Positions 11,418-24,384 of a stretch of DNA of 64,000 nucleotides are shown here, piece after piece. The number at the start of each line of letters is the position of its first letter. The stretch's first letter is position 1. A program made the translations under genes and the position numbers. The stretch spans positions 34,422,712 through 34,486,711 of the forward strand of contig CM040746.1 of NCBI GenBank assembly GCA_022829145.1, given 5' to 3'. Under the pieces are notes generated by a model. It was given only the letters and a program-made list of their open reading frames with translations, did no database searches and was not told where the DNA came from. The DNA comes from Albula goreensis. Lineage: Eukaryota > Chordata > Actinopteri > Albuliformes > Albulidae.

Positions 11418-11525
11418 CTTAGACTCCTTGATCTTGACAGCGATGACCTGTTTCCTCTGGCGGATGATCTCCACAAGCTCGTCGCACTCCTCCACCAGCT
11501 TGGCTTCGTGCATGGCCGTGTTCAC
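11418..11525 (-). CDS. mid2: Mid2 coding exon 3: coiled coil (residues 271-306)
   Basis: This 108-bp exon adds 36 codons and is phase 0 at both ends. It translates as [20 protein letters not shown] followed by [16 protein letters not shown], the middle of the coiled coil. The acceptor reads GCCCCAACAG and the donor GTAGGACTGG. Exon length and sequence match the corresponding MID exon. The motif NTAMHEAKL marks MID2, whereas MID1 has NASRQEAKL here (family knowledge from memory). Confidence 0.95.
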
Positions 11526-13317
11526 CTGTTGGGGCGGAGAACATAGACTGTCAACTGCTGATTGGATGGACGATGCGTCACAACCTCAAAAATGAGTAGC
11601 TGTCAATCACTGACTTGTTTCGACCAATCAAAATGTTTTGGACTTGTGCCAGGCCAGATAGCCTTGTGGTTAATGTCTGCGAAAGCACGTGTTGGTATCC
11701 CTGGGTGACGTATGTCTATGGGAAGTGTATGGACACTTCTCAGAACACTACCTAGCTCCAATCCAGTGGGAGCAAAGACTTTCTTTAAAACAACTTTAAG
11801 GATACACTTTTGTACTTTACTTACTTACAATTACTTTTTTGCGGGGGTTGGGGGGCATATTTTTTGCACTACCTAAAAAAAAAATCAATAAAAAACAATT
11901 TCACCAAAACAGCACCTTTAAAATTCCCTGTGACCTCAGGCTGTAAAACGTCTCGCATGGTACCAGGACTAAAACGGGGAGCTTGGGAGCTGTAATGCGC
12001 TTGACCTATGGCCTGCTGGGTGTGCATTACGGGCGCCTCAGGGCCGTGCCGGCTAATCGCAGGTTGGCGGAAACACGACCGTGAGGAGGAGGAGAGGGAG
12101 GACGTAGATGGGGGGTGCCAGGCTGATTAACGAGCCTGGCGCCGTTCGGCAGTAAAACCCCGCGCTGCGGGGGTGGTTTGGGGCGTAAAACACATTCTCT
12201 CCTGTCCTCCTTCTGCTACAGTTATGGTAGCCTCCTGTCAAGCACTAGTGTATTACTCGCTCCCTTGTTTTTCTTCTTTATTACAGAGATCCTTACACAA
12301 AGCTGCTTACACAAGTTAGATTTACTTAAGCCCTATTAACAGCATGCACACACACTGGATTAATTCCATTCGTGGCTTCTTAATTACACTCAGTACCAAT
12401 TAACACAGATAAATTGAGCAATCCAATATATCTGAGGATAACAGTTCCCGTACTTGGGCTGATTTTATTATTCTGCTACTCGTTTCTTCTTCTGAAAAGA
12501 CAGCAAAACTTTTAATAAAATGTACTCAATTAATTTTCACAATTTTAAAATGTGTAGTTGTATTCATGGTTACAGCCTCTTCTTTCAGTTTGGGACGGGG
12601 GGGATGAGCAAATGCTCCCCAGAACTCATGATGTCAACCTTTTCAGTCTGTAGTTCACCTCTTAAGCTAGTACCGAGACGGAGAATGACATTTCATCGAC
12701 CATTTCCTTGCGCAGGCATCTTGGGGTCACCCGTCCGACTGTATGAGATCTCCGGGGCTGATCAAGCATCGTCATCTCGACGCCCAGTTCCTGCCGCCCT
12801 GAGATGGCCGCTTACTCCAAATAATGAGTCTCCACGCATTGGCATGAGGCGCAAATGTTTTTTGAGAACCTCCGCCCATATCCTTTTAGAAACTATAGTG
12901 AAGCGACAGCCCAGTTCCCTGTGGATAACGCCCCCCACCCGCCCGCTGCCTCACCAAAAACCTCTTCCCACCCTTTCTCTGGCGACATGGTGCACTTGAC
13001 CTCTCCTCGCCGGGATGTTCCAACGCGTCATCCCCCACCCAACCCCTCCACCCCCGGAGCTTTGGGAAGGAGCCGCAGCGAGCTGCGCTGTCCCCCAGCC
13101 TCCGCCCTGTCCATCCGCGGAGCCCGAACCGCGAGTCATCTCAGATAAGCCTCTGCAGGCTGACCTCTCAGCCTCAGACGTGATTCATACTGACATCTAA
13201 AACACATGGTGCCTGCACTCAGCGGTTTGTTCTGGACGCCGCGGGGCGCCAAGCAAATTAATTTTTCATTCTGAGTTTTGGGAGAGATTTATCGCTCCAA
13301 CATGTTGCGGATGAGGG

Positions 13318-13446
13318 CAGGGGGTGTCAAACTCCATTCCTGGAGAGCTGCTTGTTTGCGTATTCCCCTTTTCCCTTAACTCAATCCACTCAACCAAATC
13401 CTTAGGCTTACACTGTTCCAATTAATTCACTGTCGATAATCATTAC
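13318..13446. mobile_element. Possible non-autonomous DNA-element fragment
   Basis: The start GGGTGTCAAACTCCATTCC followed by TGGAGAGCTGC resembles a dispersed fish element whose end reads about CAAACTCCATTCCTGGAGG. A related, more complete foldback layout may be at 52736-52987. This is based on recalled similarity only, with no target duplication visible. Confidence 0.35.
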
Positions 13447-14122
13447 AGAAATGATGCCCTAACCATTTCTCAAAATACACAAATGTATAATGTTTTGGGT
13501 GTAGGGCACAAGTGCAATATCCAGCTGTGATTTAAGAGGAAAATGCTTAAAAGAGTCAGAATACTTAATTTACACAGCTAATTAAGTACATCAGATAAGA
13601 GTTCACTAAAGAAAAAAAAAACCTGAAAAAATCAGTGTACTGAGCACATAGTCTTAACCATGCAGTCGCAATAAATGTTGTATTTTTTCTGGTTTGTAAG
13701 ACAGTGAATTTGTTCAGTTTGTTCCTCATAGCTATGTTTGCCCAAAATGAAGGTGGGCAGAAAGAGCAAGGAATCAAAGACAAAAAGCAAGGAACTAAGA
13801 GTTTCTGGGATGTGAGTTTGTGTGCCTATCAGTGCTGGCAAGCACTCAGACTGTACTCTACCAAAAACATCTTGGACACCCCCATGCACCACCACAGTAA
13901 AAAGCTTTCCTGAGTACCGTTTTCTTCGCTTGTTTGGGTGCAATTATTCTCACTAACAAGCATGTACACACTATAACCAACCTTACTCCTCTCCTGACAC
14001 AGTAAAAACTGTTTGTGCCACTGAAAGATGCAGGAAGAGCAAGAGGTGATGTTTTGGAGAACATAAACAAGATAACACGGCACAAATTAGTGCAGATTCA
14101 CCCCTAGCCACGGTGTGTACAT

Positions 14123-14145
14123 GCGTGCGTGCGTGCGTGCGTGCG
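14123..14145. repeat. GCGT tetranucleotide run
   Basis: About five tandem GTGC units in intron 2, followed by GAGCATGC. A simple repeat with no other feature. Confidence 0.85.
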
Positions 14146-14642
14146 AGCATGCCCGGTTCTGTCCGGATCCTGTCATGAGGGGAAAACCTTTGGAAACTAC
14201 AGGAATGATTTAAGCTAGGCTCCTCGCCAGCCTGACAGCTTGTGGACGACCTGAAGCGAGAAGGGGGAGGGGGATGGGGGGAGACAAGTGCGAGTCGCTG
14301 GAAGTCACTCCGTGGGGTGACTAATTCTGGCGGCCCTGCTGCCGGGCCGCGGGGGCGGGTTAAAAATGAATGGGTCCGTGACACGCGGAGGCGATCCGCC
14401 GTACTGCGGCGGGGTCGCCCTGCCTGCATCACGATGTCTGAGCGTGCCCGAGCTGTCGCAGTCCGTCACATGCCCCATTCCGCTCTCCGTTCTCTGCTCC
14501 GCTCTACGAAAGGCTGAGGAAGAAGACCAGCTATCTGTTGGGTTTGGGCAAAGCACCATGCGCCCTGTGTACCAAATCAAATCAAACAAAGGGTTTTCTG
14601 ACCAGTTCACTGCAAATCAGAGTGCTATTCCTCTGTGGAGAG

Positions 14643-14841
14643 TAGGGCTGCCATATGTTAGTTTTAAATGGACATGTCCTATTTTCTTTGGTCCAAAAAT
14701 GACCGGGTTGAAATTTCTTTTTTAAATGTCTAAAAACATCCAGGATTTTGCCCTGCTTGGCAGATTTAGTAAAATATGATGACAGTCCCTGCCTCGTCCC
14801 TCCGGTCCTCTTTTTCGGAAAGTTCACATATGGTAACCCTG
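14643..14841. mobile_element. 199-bp hAT-like MITE
   Basis: The terminal inverted repeats are about 16 bp: TAGGGCTGCCATATGTTA on the left and CAGGGTTACCATATGTGA on the right (read inwards). The 8 bp on either side are GTGGAGAG and GTAGACAG, matching at 6 of 8 positions, as expected of an old hAT-type 8-bp target duplication. The interior has GGACATGTCC-like and GAGGACCGG blocks typical of a known fish repeat with AGGGTTACCATATG ends (from memory). It encodes nothing. Confidence 0.7.
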
Positions 14842-17800
14842 GTAGACAGGCCGAGATGCTTCACTCTGCGGGGGTTTAAGAGTACAGCAGGGATGCTCTC
14901 ATCCCCTCACCTGGAGATCTGCAGGGTCTGCCGCATCATGTGATCACCCGGCACTTAATTAGACATCAAAACAGCTGATTAAACAGGTACCTCACGTCAC
15001 CTCACCTCACCTTCCTCGATTTGAGCTGGTGGCTGATTTTAAGATGAAAACAGAAACTAGCACACCAGTACAGAGCCTCTTTAGTAAAATGCGCCTGACG
15101 CAGAGCCCTTCTTTATTCAGTTTCTGTGACACCTTGTCAAGGACCAGGTACTTCTGAGACTTAATAAAAGGTACATTCCTTTCTATGTGTCTCATATCTG
15201 ACAGATTCACTCCAAACCGAAGTCATGATCACAGTCATTTGATTGAAAGGATTCAAACAAGAATGAATTGTTTTAAAACCCCTTATTTCAGGTGATGATA
15301 TATGAAACTTGTTTACATGGAGAATACCTGTTTGTTTAGCGTATACATAAAATAAATACTGTTTATTGAATCACAAGCAACATTCTGCTATGATACTGGT
15401 AGCTATTTGCTATGAACCACTCTAGTGCCAATGAAAACACTTACTTTCTCAAGACACTGTTATCATTAAAAGTGTATTAAAGAGCGAGGCAAACTCTAAT
15501 CGTCTAGATAATTCCAGGAAATGTTGAAACGGCATCTCCAAACAGAACGGCACGCTTAGGTAATGTGAAGTCGTTGGCCCCCATTGTTAGCAGGGTATTA
15601 TTTGTGGGTGCGTAGGTTTGTGTTGGAGAGGAGCCGAGGGAGATAAAGCAGTGCTATCCCTCTTTTTGGCAGGGGGGCTTCCTGTGAGCCCTGTCAGCCC
15701 TTTCCTCTGCTTACAGTTATGTATGTATACACTCTTTTCCTGCTATCGTTCAACATACATTTTCATTACCTCGCCCAGGCTCTTGTGCTTAATTTCAAAG
15801 TCTGTTAATAATTCAGAGCTTGTATGAAATAAACATAACCGACGACGATAGCTGCAACTCGACTATGGAGGACTCTCTTTGTTAATCTGCTTAACAGTTC
15901 TGCGGAGAGACGCCGCTTGACGACACGGCCTAATTCTTTTCCGTTGTGAGAGAAAAAAAAAAAAGGGGGGTGGTGGTGGATAACAGTGCTGGTGCTGAAG
16001 ACTATGCGTTGGAGAGCAGAATGCATTGGGTCCTCATGCCTGTCGGCTGGAGGCCTGATCAGCAATGCTGCAACTGTACTGATGCCGAACGGCATTGGCC
16101 ACTCCCCTTTTTTTTTTGTCTATTTATTTATCCATCCACCCCTCCAAGCCTCCCCCCACCCCCGTCCACCAAAGCTTGGGGTGAGTAATCGAGAAAAAAG
16201 CTCAGAAGATGATTCGGTTGACCTTGATGAAACAGTAATTTTGGGAAGCGCATTTAGAAAACAAAAGCTGCCTGAAGGAGAACAATGATTCCAGTCCCGT
16301 GGTCCCACTAGGCCTGGCTGAGTATTGACCCTGAGTTTGTGCTGACTGTGTTTGTGGGTTTGTGATATGGGTAAGCAACTTATCTGCTTCACTCTTTTGT
16401 GGGGAAAATGCAGGAAGAGCCAGGGATTGGTTTCAGGTTTTGCTTTTTGCATTTTGCTTCTGTAACAAGCTGATTAATAAAACACAGGCAAATTCAGCAC
16501 TTATTTTAACTTCAGTATTCTGTCTCTGTCTTGTCATATGATTCCGAACCTAAGTTTGATAGTCATAGCATTTTTGTTACGAGGCCTACTTTTTTAACGT
16601 ATATCTGCAGGAAGGATTTTTTAAAAATGTCTTTTTAATTATTAAATTTCTCTTTAACCTCACAATGAATGAATGGGTGGAGCACAATCGCAGTATCTTG
16701 TAGGGTCTACCTATAGGAGGCTTCATATTGTTAGCTCCACCCATTTGATTGGTCTATATTATTACATGAAACTAATGGGGTGACTCATATTGTTAGCTAC
16801 ACCTGACTGGGTAATTCATATCATTTGATCCTCTTAATGGGGTGGTTTATATTGCCATGGGGGTTCATACCACTAGTTTAACCTAAGGTTCAGCAGCTAT
16901 ACTGCCTCAGAGGTTTTTGCAGTCTGTTTGCACTTTGCAGTACAGTTTCTGCTTAATGCAGTTTAATAGTTTTGATATGAGTGGTTTTATGATTTATGAT
17001 TTATGAAGAACAGTGCATAGCTTTCATTTTATGGTGTTTTTATTTCATTTTTATCAAAGTATTTTTAGAGCTTAGGAATGATGTATCACCATACACTAGA
17101 CCCCTTTAGCCAATAACGATAAATACAAACAGACATAACAAATCCAGCCACATATAGAAGCCATTCTCCCAGCTGCCTTACGTTGTGTCTTGCTAGCCAG
17201 ACGATCAATACTGTGCCACAGGAGACCCAAACAAAAGCAAACTGTTCTGGTCCAATGACATATTCTGGCAGTACACACTAGGGGGATGAGTCAAGGATTC
17301 CAATATCAAGCCCCTGCCATTACAGGAACTGGACTAAAGTGCAGCAAAGCAGCAGCTTTCTGACTTCCTGTTCCAAAACTGTCAAGGATGTGCGTTTCAT
17401 TATAAACCAGCGGTGGGTAACTACTTTTGATGAATCCCACAATATGGCGGGCGCCCTGAAACGATCCGCCACCTAAAGCCAACAAAATATCACCGTTTGC
17501 AATCTCCTGACACTGATCAGATTGCAAGAGGCTCAGACCAGAGAGGTTAGCAAAGTTATCCAAACACTGAGAGACTGGGTGTGTGTGACGCAGCTGCCTC
17601 TCATACGAGTTAAGATGGAGACAGTGTCCTCGCCCTTCGCTGGACACTCGTCTATCTTGGTCTTAATCCAAAGGATAAATCATCACTTGGATCGGCTGGT
17701 TTGGGCTGGGCTGGGCTGGGCTGGCCCAGTTCCATTCTCCTGTCAAACACACAATGAGCACACAGATTCCTGCCACCGCATAAACAGCCTCATTTTCAGC

Positions 17801-19767
17801 CTTCAGGAATGGGAAGTAACTTCTGATTACAGTTATCTGGTGTCTTCAGCACAGGTGGGGAGAAAAGCGGCTGCCAATCAAGTCCCAGAACCAAACTGCA
17901 AACTTAATCAGAAAAACGAGTAAAAAACCGACCGGCATACCGCCAACACTCCTATTTTCCTGGGTTTCTACCTTACTTGCATGCCTTCTCCTGACTTCTG
18001 TATGTTTACTTTTCCCCACTAAACTTACAATACCAATACAAAAAACAATTTATAGTAATTTTTTTAACTAGGCTGAACAATAACTGAAATTAGATCTAGC
18101 TGTCTTTATAAAACCAGGTGTTGCCAGATTGGATTACCTCACCTGAATAATGTTCTTGATACACCACACCTCATACACACAATCTGTTGCCAACATAGAC
18201 TGGTTGGAACGTAAACTTTCTCACTCTCATAGCCTGTAGTCTGATGGTGCCCAAGAACTAGCAAGCAGCAATGAGTCACAGCAAGACAGCTGATGGTACA
18301 GAGACAGCAAGATATTCTTGAAAAAATCTCTCTTGATTGATAACCTCCATTATTTTCACTGCCCAGTTTTTGCAGCTATACATCAGAGGTCACAAACAGA
18401 GGTAGGTTCTACTCATCCTTGAGGCCTTCTAACTGCTTCCCCAGGTCCTCAATATTTACCATTGAACGTGGCTATATAAAATATTCATGACCATTTATGA
18501 CTGTGTTCGTGTACACATCAGAGTATGGCATTGGCAATTATGTCTATTGTTCTGAGCGGAGGTTCAAATGTCAAGGTTTTATTCCTGTAATGAAGTCTTT
18601 AATGCCTGAGAGCAGTGAGGCTGAATGGCGATCTGGTTTTGACCAGGCAAACACTGCTGAATCTTTCATTAGGTGGATAAGAGACAGCGGGTTTGGCTTT
18701 CAGGTGTGAGACTCTCTGATCTGAGCGGCAGAGCCTGGGAGAGCGGTCAGGGCCGCCTGTGCAGGTTCCCTGATCCGATCCGCTTCCCATCAAAAGCATG
18801 CTACTGTGCTGCTGACGGCGTCCACAGGGCCGGGGGTCAGGAAGCAGGCTCTCGGTAGCGCTCTCTGGATCAAAGTGTTTTATGGTGGAGGTGTCAGCGT
18901 GGATCAAGGACCACACACACACACACACACAAGCGCATAAACCTGCATGTTAATACACCTACACACGCAGGTAAGCGTGTACACACCACAACAGGGACTC
19001 ACAGCATTCAAGTCAATTTGGTTAGCCTACTTTTGTGTGAAATATGCCAGATTTATTTCAATTCCCTTTGTTACTCAGTGACTGACATTATCTGAAGATA
19101 GGACTTATGCTGTGTTTTCACCTTCAAAAATATCCACAGCTGTCCAGATACACAGACGGTCAAAGGAAAAGACACATATAGTGCCGAGACAAGCAGACAG
19201 ACAAAAGTTCTGTGTTTAGTAATGACCATTCACTTCAAGTTTTTTGAAGGTCAATATAAAAAAAAAATCGACAGATAGTGAGGAGACGGTTGTTTCACAG
19301 AGGCTCTGTTAGGACCTTATTCACAAGGGTAGAGGGCAGGCCTTGGTCTATAAACATTTCAACATTTTTGAGCACACAAGAGAGCAGCAGAACAAAAATA
19401 CTGACTGCCTGTTTTGAGCACAGCTTCAGTTTGGGTCGAACCCAATGGTCTGCACAGAAAAGGCTTATGAAACCACTCGGATCGAAACGCTGACAACAAT
19501 AAAACCCGAGACACCTAAGCGTGTGTGGGAATACTGAACTATTTTTTGATTTTGGGGGAGGAGGGTTGGGGGTTGGGGAGGGATTTTATTCCCAGTGACA
19601 GTACTGAATTCAAACAGTGTATGTGCTGACCTTCTTCGAAAAGTCAGAGATAAGGTCTACAACATGAGGCGCCAAAAAGGACTTGAGCACAAGGTCAGGT
19701 GAGAGTTGGGGAAGGGCGGAGAGGTGACTGGGTTGGCGGGAATGGCGGACTGACGGACCATACTCAC

Positions 19768-19863
19768 CTCTACTTGCTGACAGATCTGAATGAGCTTGGC
19801 CATCTGGCTCTCCAGCTCACTGTTCCTCTTCACCAGGTTGGTCAGGTTGTTCTCCAGGGTTTG
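19768..19863 (-). CDS. mid2: Mid2 coding exon 2: coiled coil (residues 239-270)
   Basis: This 96-bp exon adds 32 codons and is phase 0 at both ends. It translates to [20 protein letters not shown] followed by [12 protein letters not shown]. This is the start of the MID coiled coil that drives dimerisation, with a heptad-like spacing of leucine and valine. The acceptor reads CCTCCACAG and the donor GTGAGTATGG. The residues VKRNSELE and [12 protein letters not shown] follow MID2 rather than MID1 (which I recall as TLLAKLIQTCQHVE). It is separated from the first coding exon by a 24-kb intron. Confidence 0.95.
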
Positions 19864-22380
19864 CTGTGGAGGGACACAGATAGCGCCGTTGAGTCTCGGC
19901 AGACGGAAGGAATGTGGATGTCTGCATCTGCACCCAGACAGATCTGATCCATTCCTAAACCTGAGCAACGAGGGCTGCTTTGACAAGTAAGTGACAACTT
20001 GAGCGTGGCAAGTAGTACATCAACTGATAATGTCAAGCGTGACAGAAATAAAAAAAAAAAAAAATCAATGGTTCTCACATTTATTTTTATGTGTTACACA
20101 CAACAAATAGCTTACATTCCATGGTACATGAAAAAAAAAATGGTTATCTGATATTCACATACCTTTGACTTAAAATGGAATGCACTCTCATTCGTTATCT
20201 CAAAACGGGGTGACTGACAAAGAAGTGAATGGTGAAATGTGCTTGTGAGACAAGTTTTCCTCTCAAATGACTGGCAGTTCCAAATAAGGGAGGGATTTAA
20301 AAGGCCAGTGATTCCCATGACACTGTTTTGTAAATGCAGGTCAGTCAAACAAACTAAAAGATGTTCTGAGGTTAAACTAAATTATCTATATGGCAGATTA
20401 AATGATAAAACCACAGTCCTACTCTGATATTATGCTGAATGGATACTCAAACTAATTGCTCCAGGGTTATCTTGGGTCTTTTTTTGCTGTGCTCCTTTTC
20501 ATTTGATCCGCTTTAATGTCAGTCAGTTTAGTGCGATGCTCACTGCGACACTGACAGCAACAACTGTTTGACTGTGAAGAGTGGTGGTGGGGGGTGGGGG
20601 GGGGGGGTAGAGCGCCCAGGCTGACCTGTAATCCCTGGAATGCTGAGATTGAGAACCCTGGATTCTCCGTAAACATAAAATAAACATGTGGATTACAAAA
20701 ACATCTGCCGTAGCGGGAAAAAACCGACTCCCTTGCCGGGGTGGCCTCTACATCGATAGCCCTGGGACGTGAGACACGCAAGCACAACGCTGAGGAACAA
20801 GCAATCTCTATCGAATCACAATTCAACTCATTAGCCAGCTAAGTGGCAGTGTGCGCAGTGTTTGAGGAGGATGACTCTCGTCTTGTGATGATTCAAGGTG
20901 AAATCCAAAGGTTTGTGGAATGATATACTTCACAGAGCTGATTCATCCCAAATCTTGTTTTACCGGTCTGACCTTCAGCTACACCAGAGGCCAGAAGGGC
21001 ATCCAGTGCTTTGAGCCAGTCCCTCCAAACCTATCTGAGCCGTGTACGAGCCCGTGGCCTTTGTGTTTGTTTGTTCCCTGCTTGCGAGAGGAATTAATCT
21101 CTGCACGGCAGCTCATATGCTGTCATGGTTTTTCGTGAAGAAAAAAAAAAAAAAAAACCTGCAGGCAATTTGCCATTGAAATGTGGCTGCAAAGTTCAGC
21201 GTAGGTGTGAAAAAAATTATAAAACCTTGTTCATTTAATTAGTCATCACATGATCTGTCGCTATTACCACAGAAACAGGAGCTCATTATCAAGAGAATTA
21301 GAAAAGCTACTTTAAGATTTTCAAGATCAAACCAGCTGAAGCTCAGTGACTGTCAGGTAGTCTGATTTGCCTCAAAGAAATGACTAAATTAGGGGGCATT
21401 GGGGGAGTCCAAGTTGTCAGAATTCAATACCACCTAAACAAGCCACCACCTAAGATCCCAGGTTAAACAGCACAACATGGGTTTAGGAGAAGTTCACATT
21501 CATGGTTGAGAGCATAGAGACTTCGAGCAGATGCACAGCCAGTGGTAGGTGACATGAGAAGGAGGGTTAAAGGAAAGTGGTGCGAGAAATCACGCCGCAC
21601 TGAATGCAACGACGATCACGACAAAAAAACAGAGCTGGACACAGAGTAAGAAACGACATCTACTGAAGCCAATCACTCATGCATGGAAAAATGCAGCCTA
21701 ACGCTACTTCACCTGGACACCCGGCCTGCCCCGCCCCCCTCCTGTCCCCCCCACCTCATAGGAGCTATGGCCGAACATCCAGGACTATGTGATTTGATAG
21801 GCATTCGGTGACTCACCGCTGCGTTTGTCTTTGATGCCTCCATGATAACCGCTTCAGATAGTCTGCCAGGGCTCACTTGAAAGGCCTATGAACACACACA
21901 CACACACAGACAGCCTTACTTTCCGGCGAGCCGCAGATCGAGAGTGAGAGAGAGAGACTTTGACCACAATCCCTCTACCCATAATCCCCCTCTCCTCCCG
22001 TGCGACTTGGTCGGCCTCGCACCTGAGCTCAGGTTGAGGGCGACGGCGTCTGAACTGCCTGCGGTGAGACTGACAGGTCACTCGCTCGCTTGCTCGATCC
22101 TACAGATTACGAGTCACGTGACCTTCGTGGCACTCTGCTTTAATCCCTTGCGGTGGGGCTGATGGGGTATTTATTTTTGGGGGCTGTTTAAGGGTGTGAA
22201 GGAGAGATGGTGTACAGTAAAGAGGAAGCTGGAGAAGAGGCCCTCCTTCTCCTCCTCCTCTCTGTGAGAATATGGATGAGGGCATGTCAGAGGTGACAGG
22301 AGGGGACAAGGCATTCAGCCACAGAGAGACATGCAGAATACAGAGCCAAGGGCAGGCACAAGTCATGCACACAGGACAGA

Positions 22381-22620
22381 GATTCAGAGAGAGAAAGAGA
22401 GAGAGATGGGAGAGGAAGAGAGAGAAAGAGAAATGGGAGAGGGAGAGAGAGAGAGATGGGAGAGGGAGAGAGAGAGAGAGATGGGAGAGGGAGAGAGAGC
22501 GAGAGAGAGATGGGAGATGAAGAGAGAGAAAGAGAAATGGGAGAGGGAGAGAGAGATGGGAGAGGGAGAGAGAGAGAGAGAGAGATGGGAGTGGGAGAGA
22601 GAGAGAGAGGGAAAGATGGG
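22381..22620. repeat. GA-rich purine tract with higher-order units
   Basis: GAGAGA runs are broken by recurrent GATGGGAGAGGGAGAGAGAG blocks, so it is a decayed compound microsatellite. Weaker purine richness continues to about 22830. It produces long low-complexity frames on both strands (Arg/Glu on plus, Ser/Leu/Pro on minus), which should not be read as genes. Long purine:pyrimidine tracts of this kind can adopt triplex structure. Confidence 0.9.
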
Positions 22621-24139
22621 AGCAACTGGGGAAACCAAAGGGGGGTGTGAAGGAATTGTAATGGAGAAACTGACATTGAGAAAGAAAGAATGGGAGGGAT
22701 GGAGGGAGAGGGACACAGTGAGAAAAGGGATGGCGATATAAGAAAAGAGGGGGGAAAAATGAAGGAAAGAGAGGTAGATAGAGAGGATGAGCTGTAGAGG
22801 AGAGGGAGGGAAGGAGAGAAAGTGCTGCAGAGGCCCTTGGCTGGCAGTAGCTGCGTTGGGATAGCTGCAGGCTTTGGGCTGGCGCGCTGCAGGCGGCTGT
22901 AGCAGATGCATGCTGGAGCACTCTGGGAGAGGGACAACACTGCATGCCAGACTGGGGACCACAGACAAACTCAACCGTGACTGTGACATCTCTCTCTGCT
23001 GTGACATCACACAGGAACTGGTTTGCATCTTTAAGTTCCATTTGCTAGAAGTACACAGACCCCTCCCTAAGCCTGGGAACGAACAGCCTTTTTACACAAC
23101 AGTAGCCACCTTGCCTTCAGAACACTGGACGACCTTCTCCCATTTCAAATCCCTGATTCTGGCTCATTTACACATTTACAGTTGGACAACAACACGTAAC
23201 ACAAAAAACAAATCCTTCCATTTTTTCTTCCCTCTAAAAAAAAAAGCACAAATTTGCAAACAATCGCAGCCGTTCTGTCATTGAGTTTTTATGCCACGGC
23301 TTATTCAGATCAGTGTGATGTCATGTTTACCAGCACAGACTGTTGTACCTCTGTCCAATGCATTTTTAATATGATTTCAAAAAAAAAAAAAAAGGGAGAG
23401 GATGTCCTAGAGCAGAAAACTCCACTTCAAAGTGAGGTGCCTTAATTATTTTGAGATCCTTGCACGCTGCAGGAAAGAGAAAAAAAACCCACCCCTTTGT
23501 TTCGGAATGGTCGTTAAAAAAAAGAGAGAGGATTTTCGGTCCATAGACGTATCAGTGACTGAACTCTGTGGGGAGAGAGAGCTCTTTCGCTGTGGATAAT
23601 CTTAAGCACAGTCCATTTAACGAAGACCGTTCTGCACATAATTAGGAGTCTCCTCCAATTAAAGCGAGTCTAACAAACCCTCTGTCGTGCTTCTTCCTCA
23701 GGGTCCCGTGTTACGGCTCTCACCTTTACCTGTCCTTCCTGCCTGGTGAGAGGAGGAGAGAGAGAGAGAGAGAGGAGCACGAAAGCCAGCTCTGTTTGAG
23801 GGACTTCCAGGCCCAATTAATCCTCATCGTACGCCGAGATCGGCGCGGTCGCGCGGCGCTTTAGCGCCAGCTGGGAGATGAGCCGTCTGACAGGGGGGCG
23901 CCGGCGTGATTGAGAGAGCGAAGGCGCCGGGCTTTAAATCTCTGCCCAGCGTGTCTTGGCCCACGCAGGACTGAAAAATGTTACCGTTGGAAATGTGGCC
24001 CTTACGATGGCGTGTGAGCTGCTGGGGAATCTGAAGCTTGGCAGCAGTGGGCGAGTGTTACGATAACATTGACTAGAGCTGGGTGTGTTAACTGGGTATG
24101 TGTGCTGGGGTGAATACTCAATGTGTTACTGTGGAGGTC

Positions 24140-24141
<2 letters not shown>

Positions 24142-24174
<33 letters not shown>

Positions 24175-24384
24175 CGTGTCACACTGCACAACTGCACAAA
24201 GAAGCATGCACCTTGTCACCACTGTGTGTGTGTGTGTGTGTGTGTGAGACTGCAGAGTGAAGCACTCATCCAGTCACCATGGTGTGTGTGATAGTTCACT
24301 GTGACACACTGGATGTGTTACAGTCTTTGTGTATGTGTGTGCATGTGTCTGTGCGTCTATGTGACTGTACAGTGAAGCACTTAT
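24142..24384. repeat. GT-rich minisatellite, left part
   Basis: GT runs (24142-24178, 24222-24247) alternate with a diverged unit reading about CTGCAGAGTGAAGCACTCAT followed by CCAGTCACCATGG. The unit recurs at 24249, 24366 and, beyond the LINE fragment, near 24847 (CTGCACAGTGAATCACTAG). The spacing is irregular because the GT runs differ in length. Confidence 0.75.

Larger units (their letters stand above)
11526..19767 (-). other. Mid2 intron 2 (8.2 kb)
   Basis: This intron has a GC-rich patch at about 12590-13200, a possible foldback fragment near 13318-13446, a GCGT tetranucleotide run (14123-14145), another GC-rich patch at 14230-14500, a hAT-like MITE (14643-14841), short diverged direct repeats with TTCATATTGTTAGCT (about 16710-16860), a GCTGG run (17701-17723) and a short CA run (18910-18930). 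No exon or recognisable protein was found. Confidence 0.75.

Noticed and set aside
12590..13200. GC-rich patch as a CpG-island promoter or exon
   Set aside because: The GC-rich frames show no domain and there is no supported splice signal. It was left as part of intron 2, though it could still be regulatory.
17306..17647. 113-codon minus-strand frame in intron 2
   Set aside because: No recognisable domain, poor start context and ordinary intronic composition. Part of it (near 17410) may be a decayed repeat, but I could not place it.
22100..23041. 313-codon minus-strand frame, longest in the window
   Set aside because: It is driven by the GA/CT-rich repeat (Ser/Leu/Pro runs). Overlapping frames in all registers show the same low complexity, and no domain is visible.
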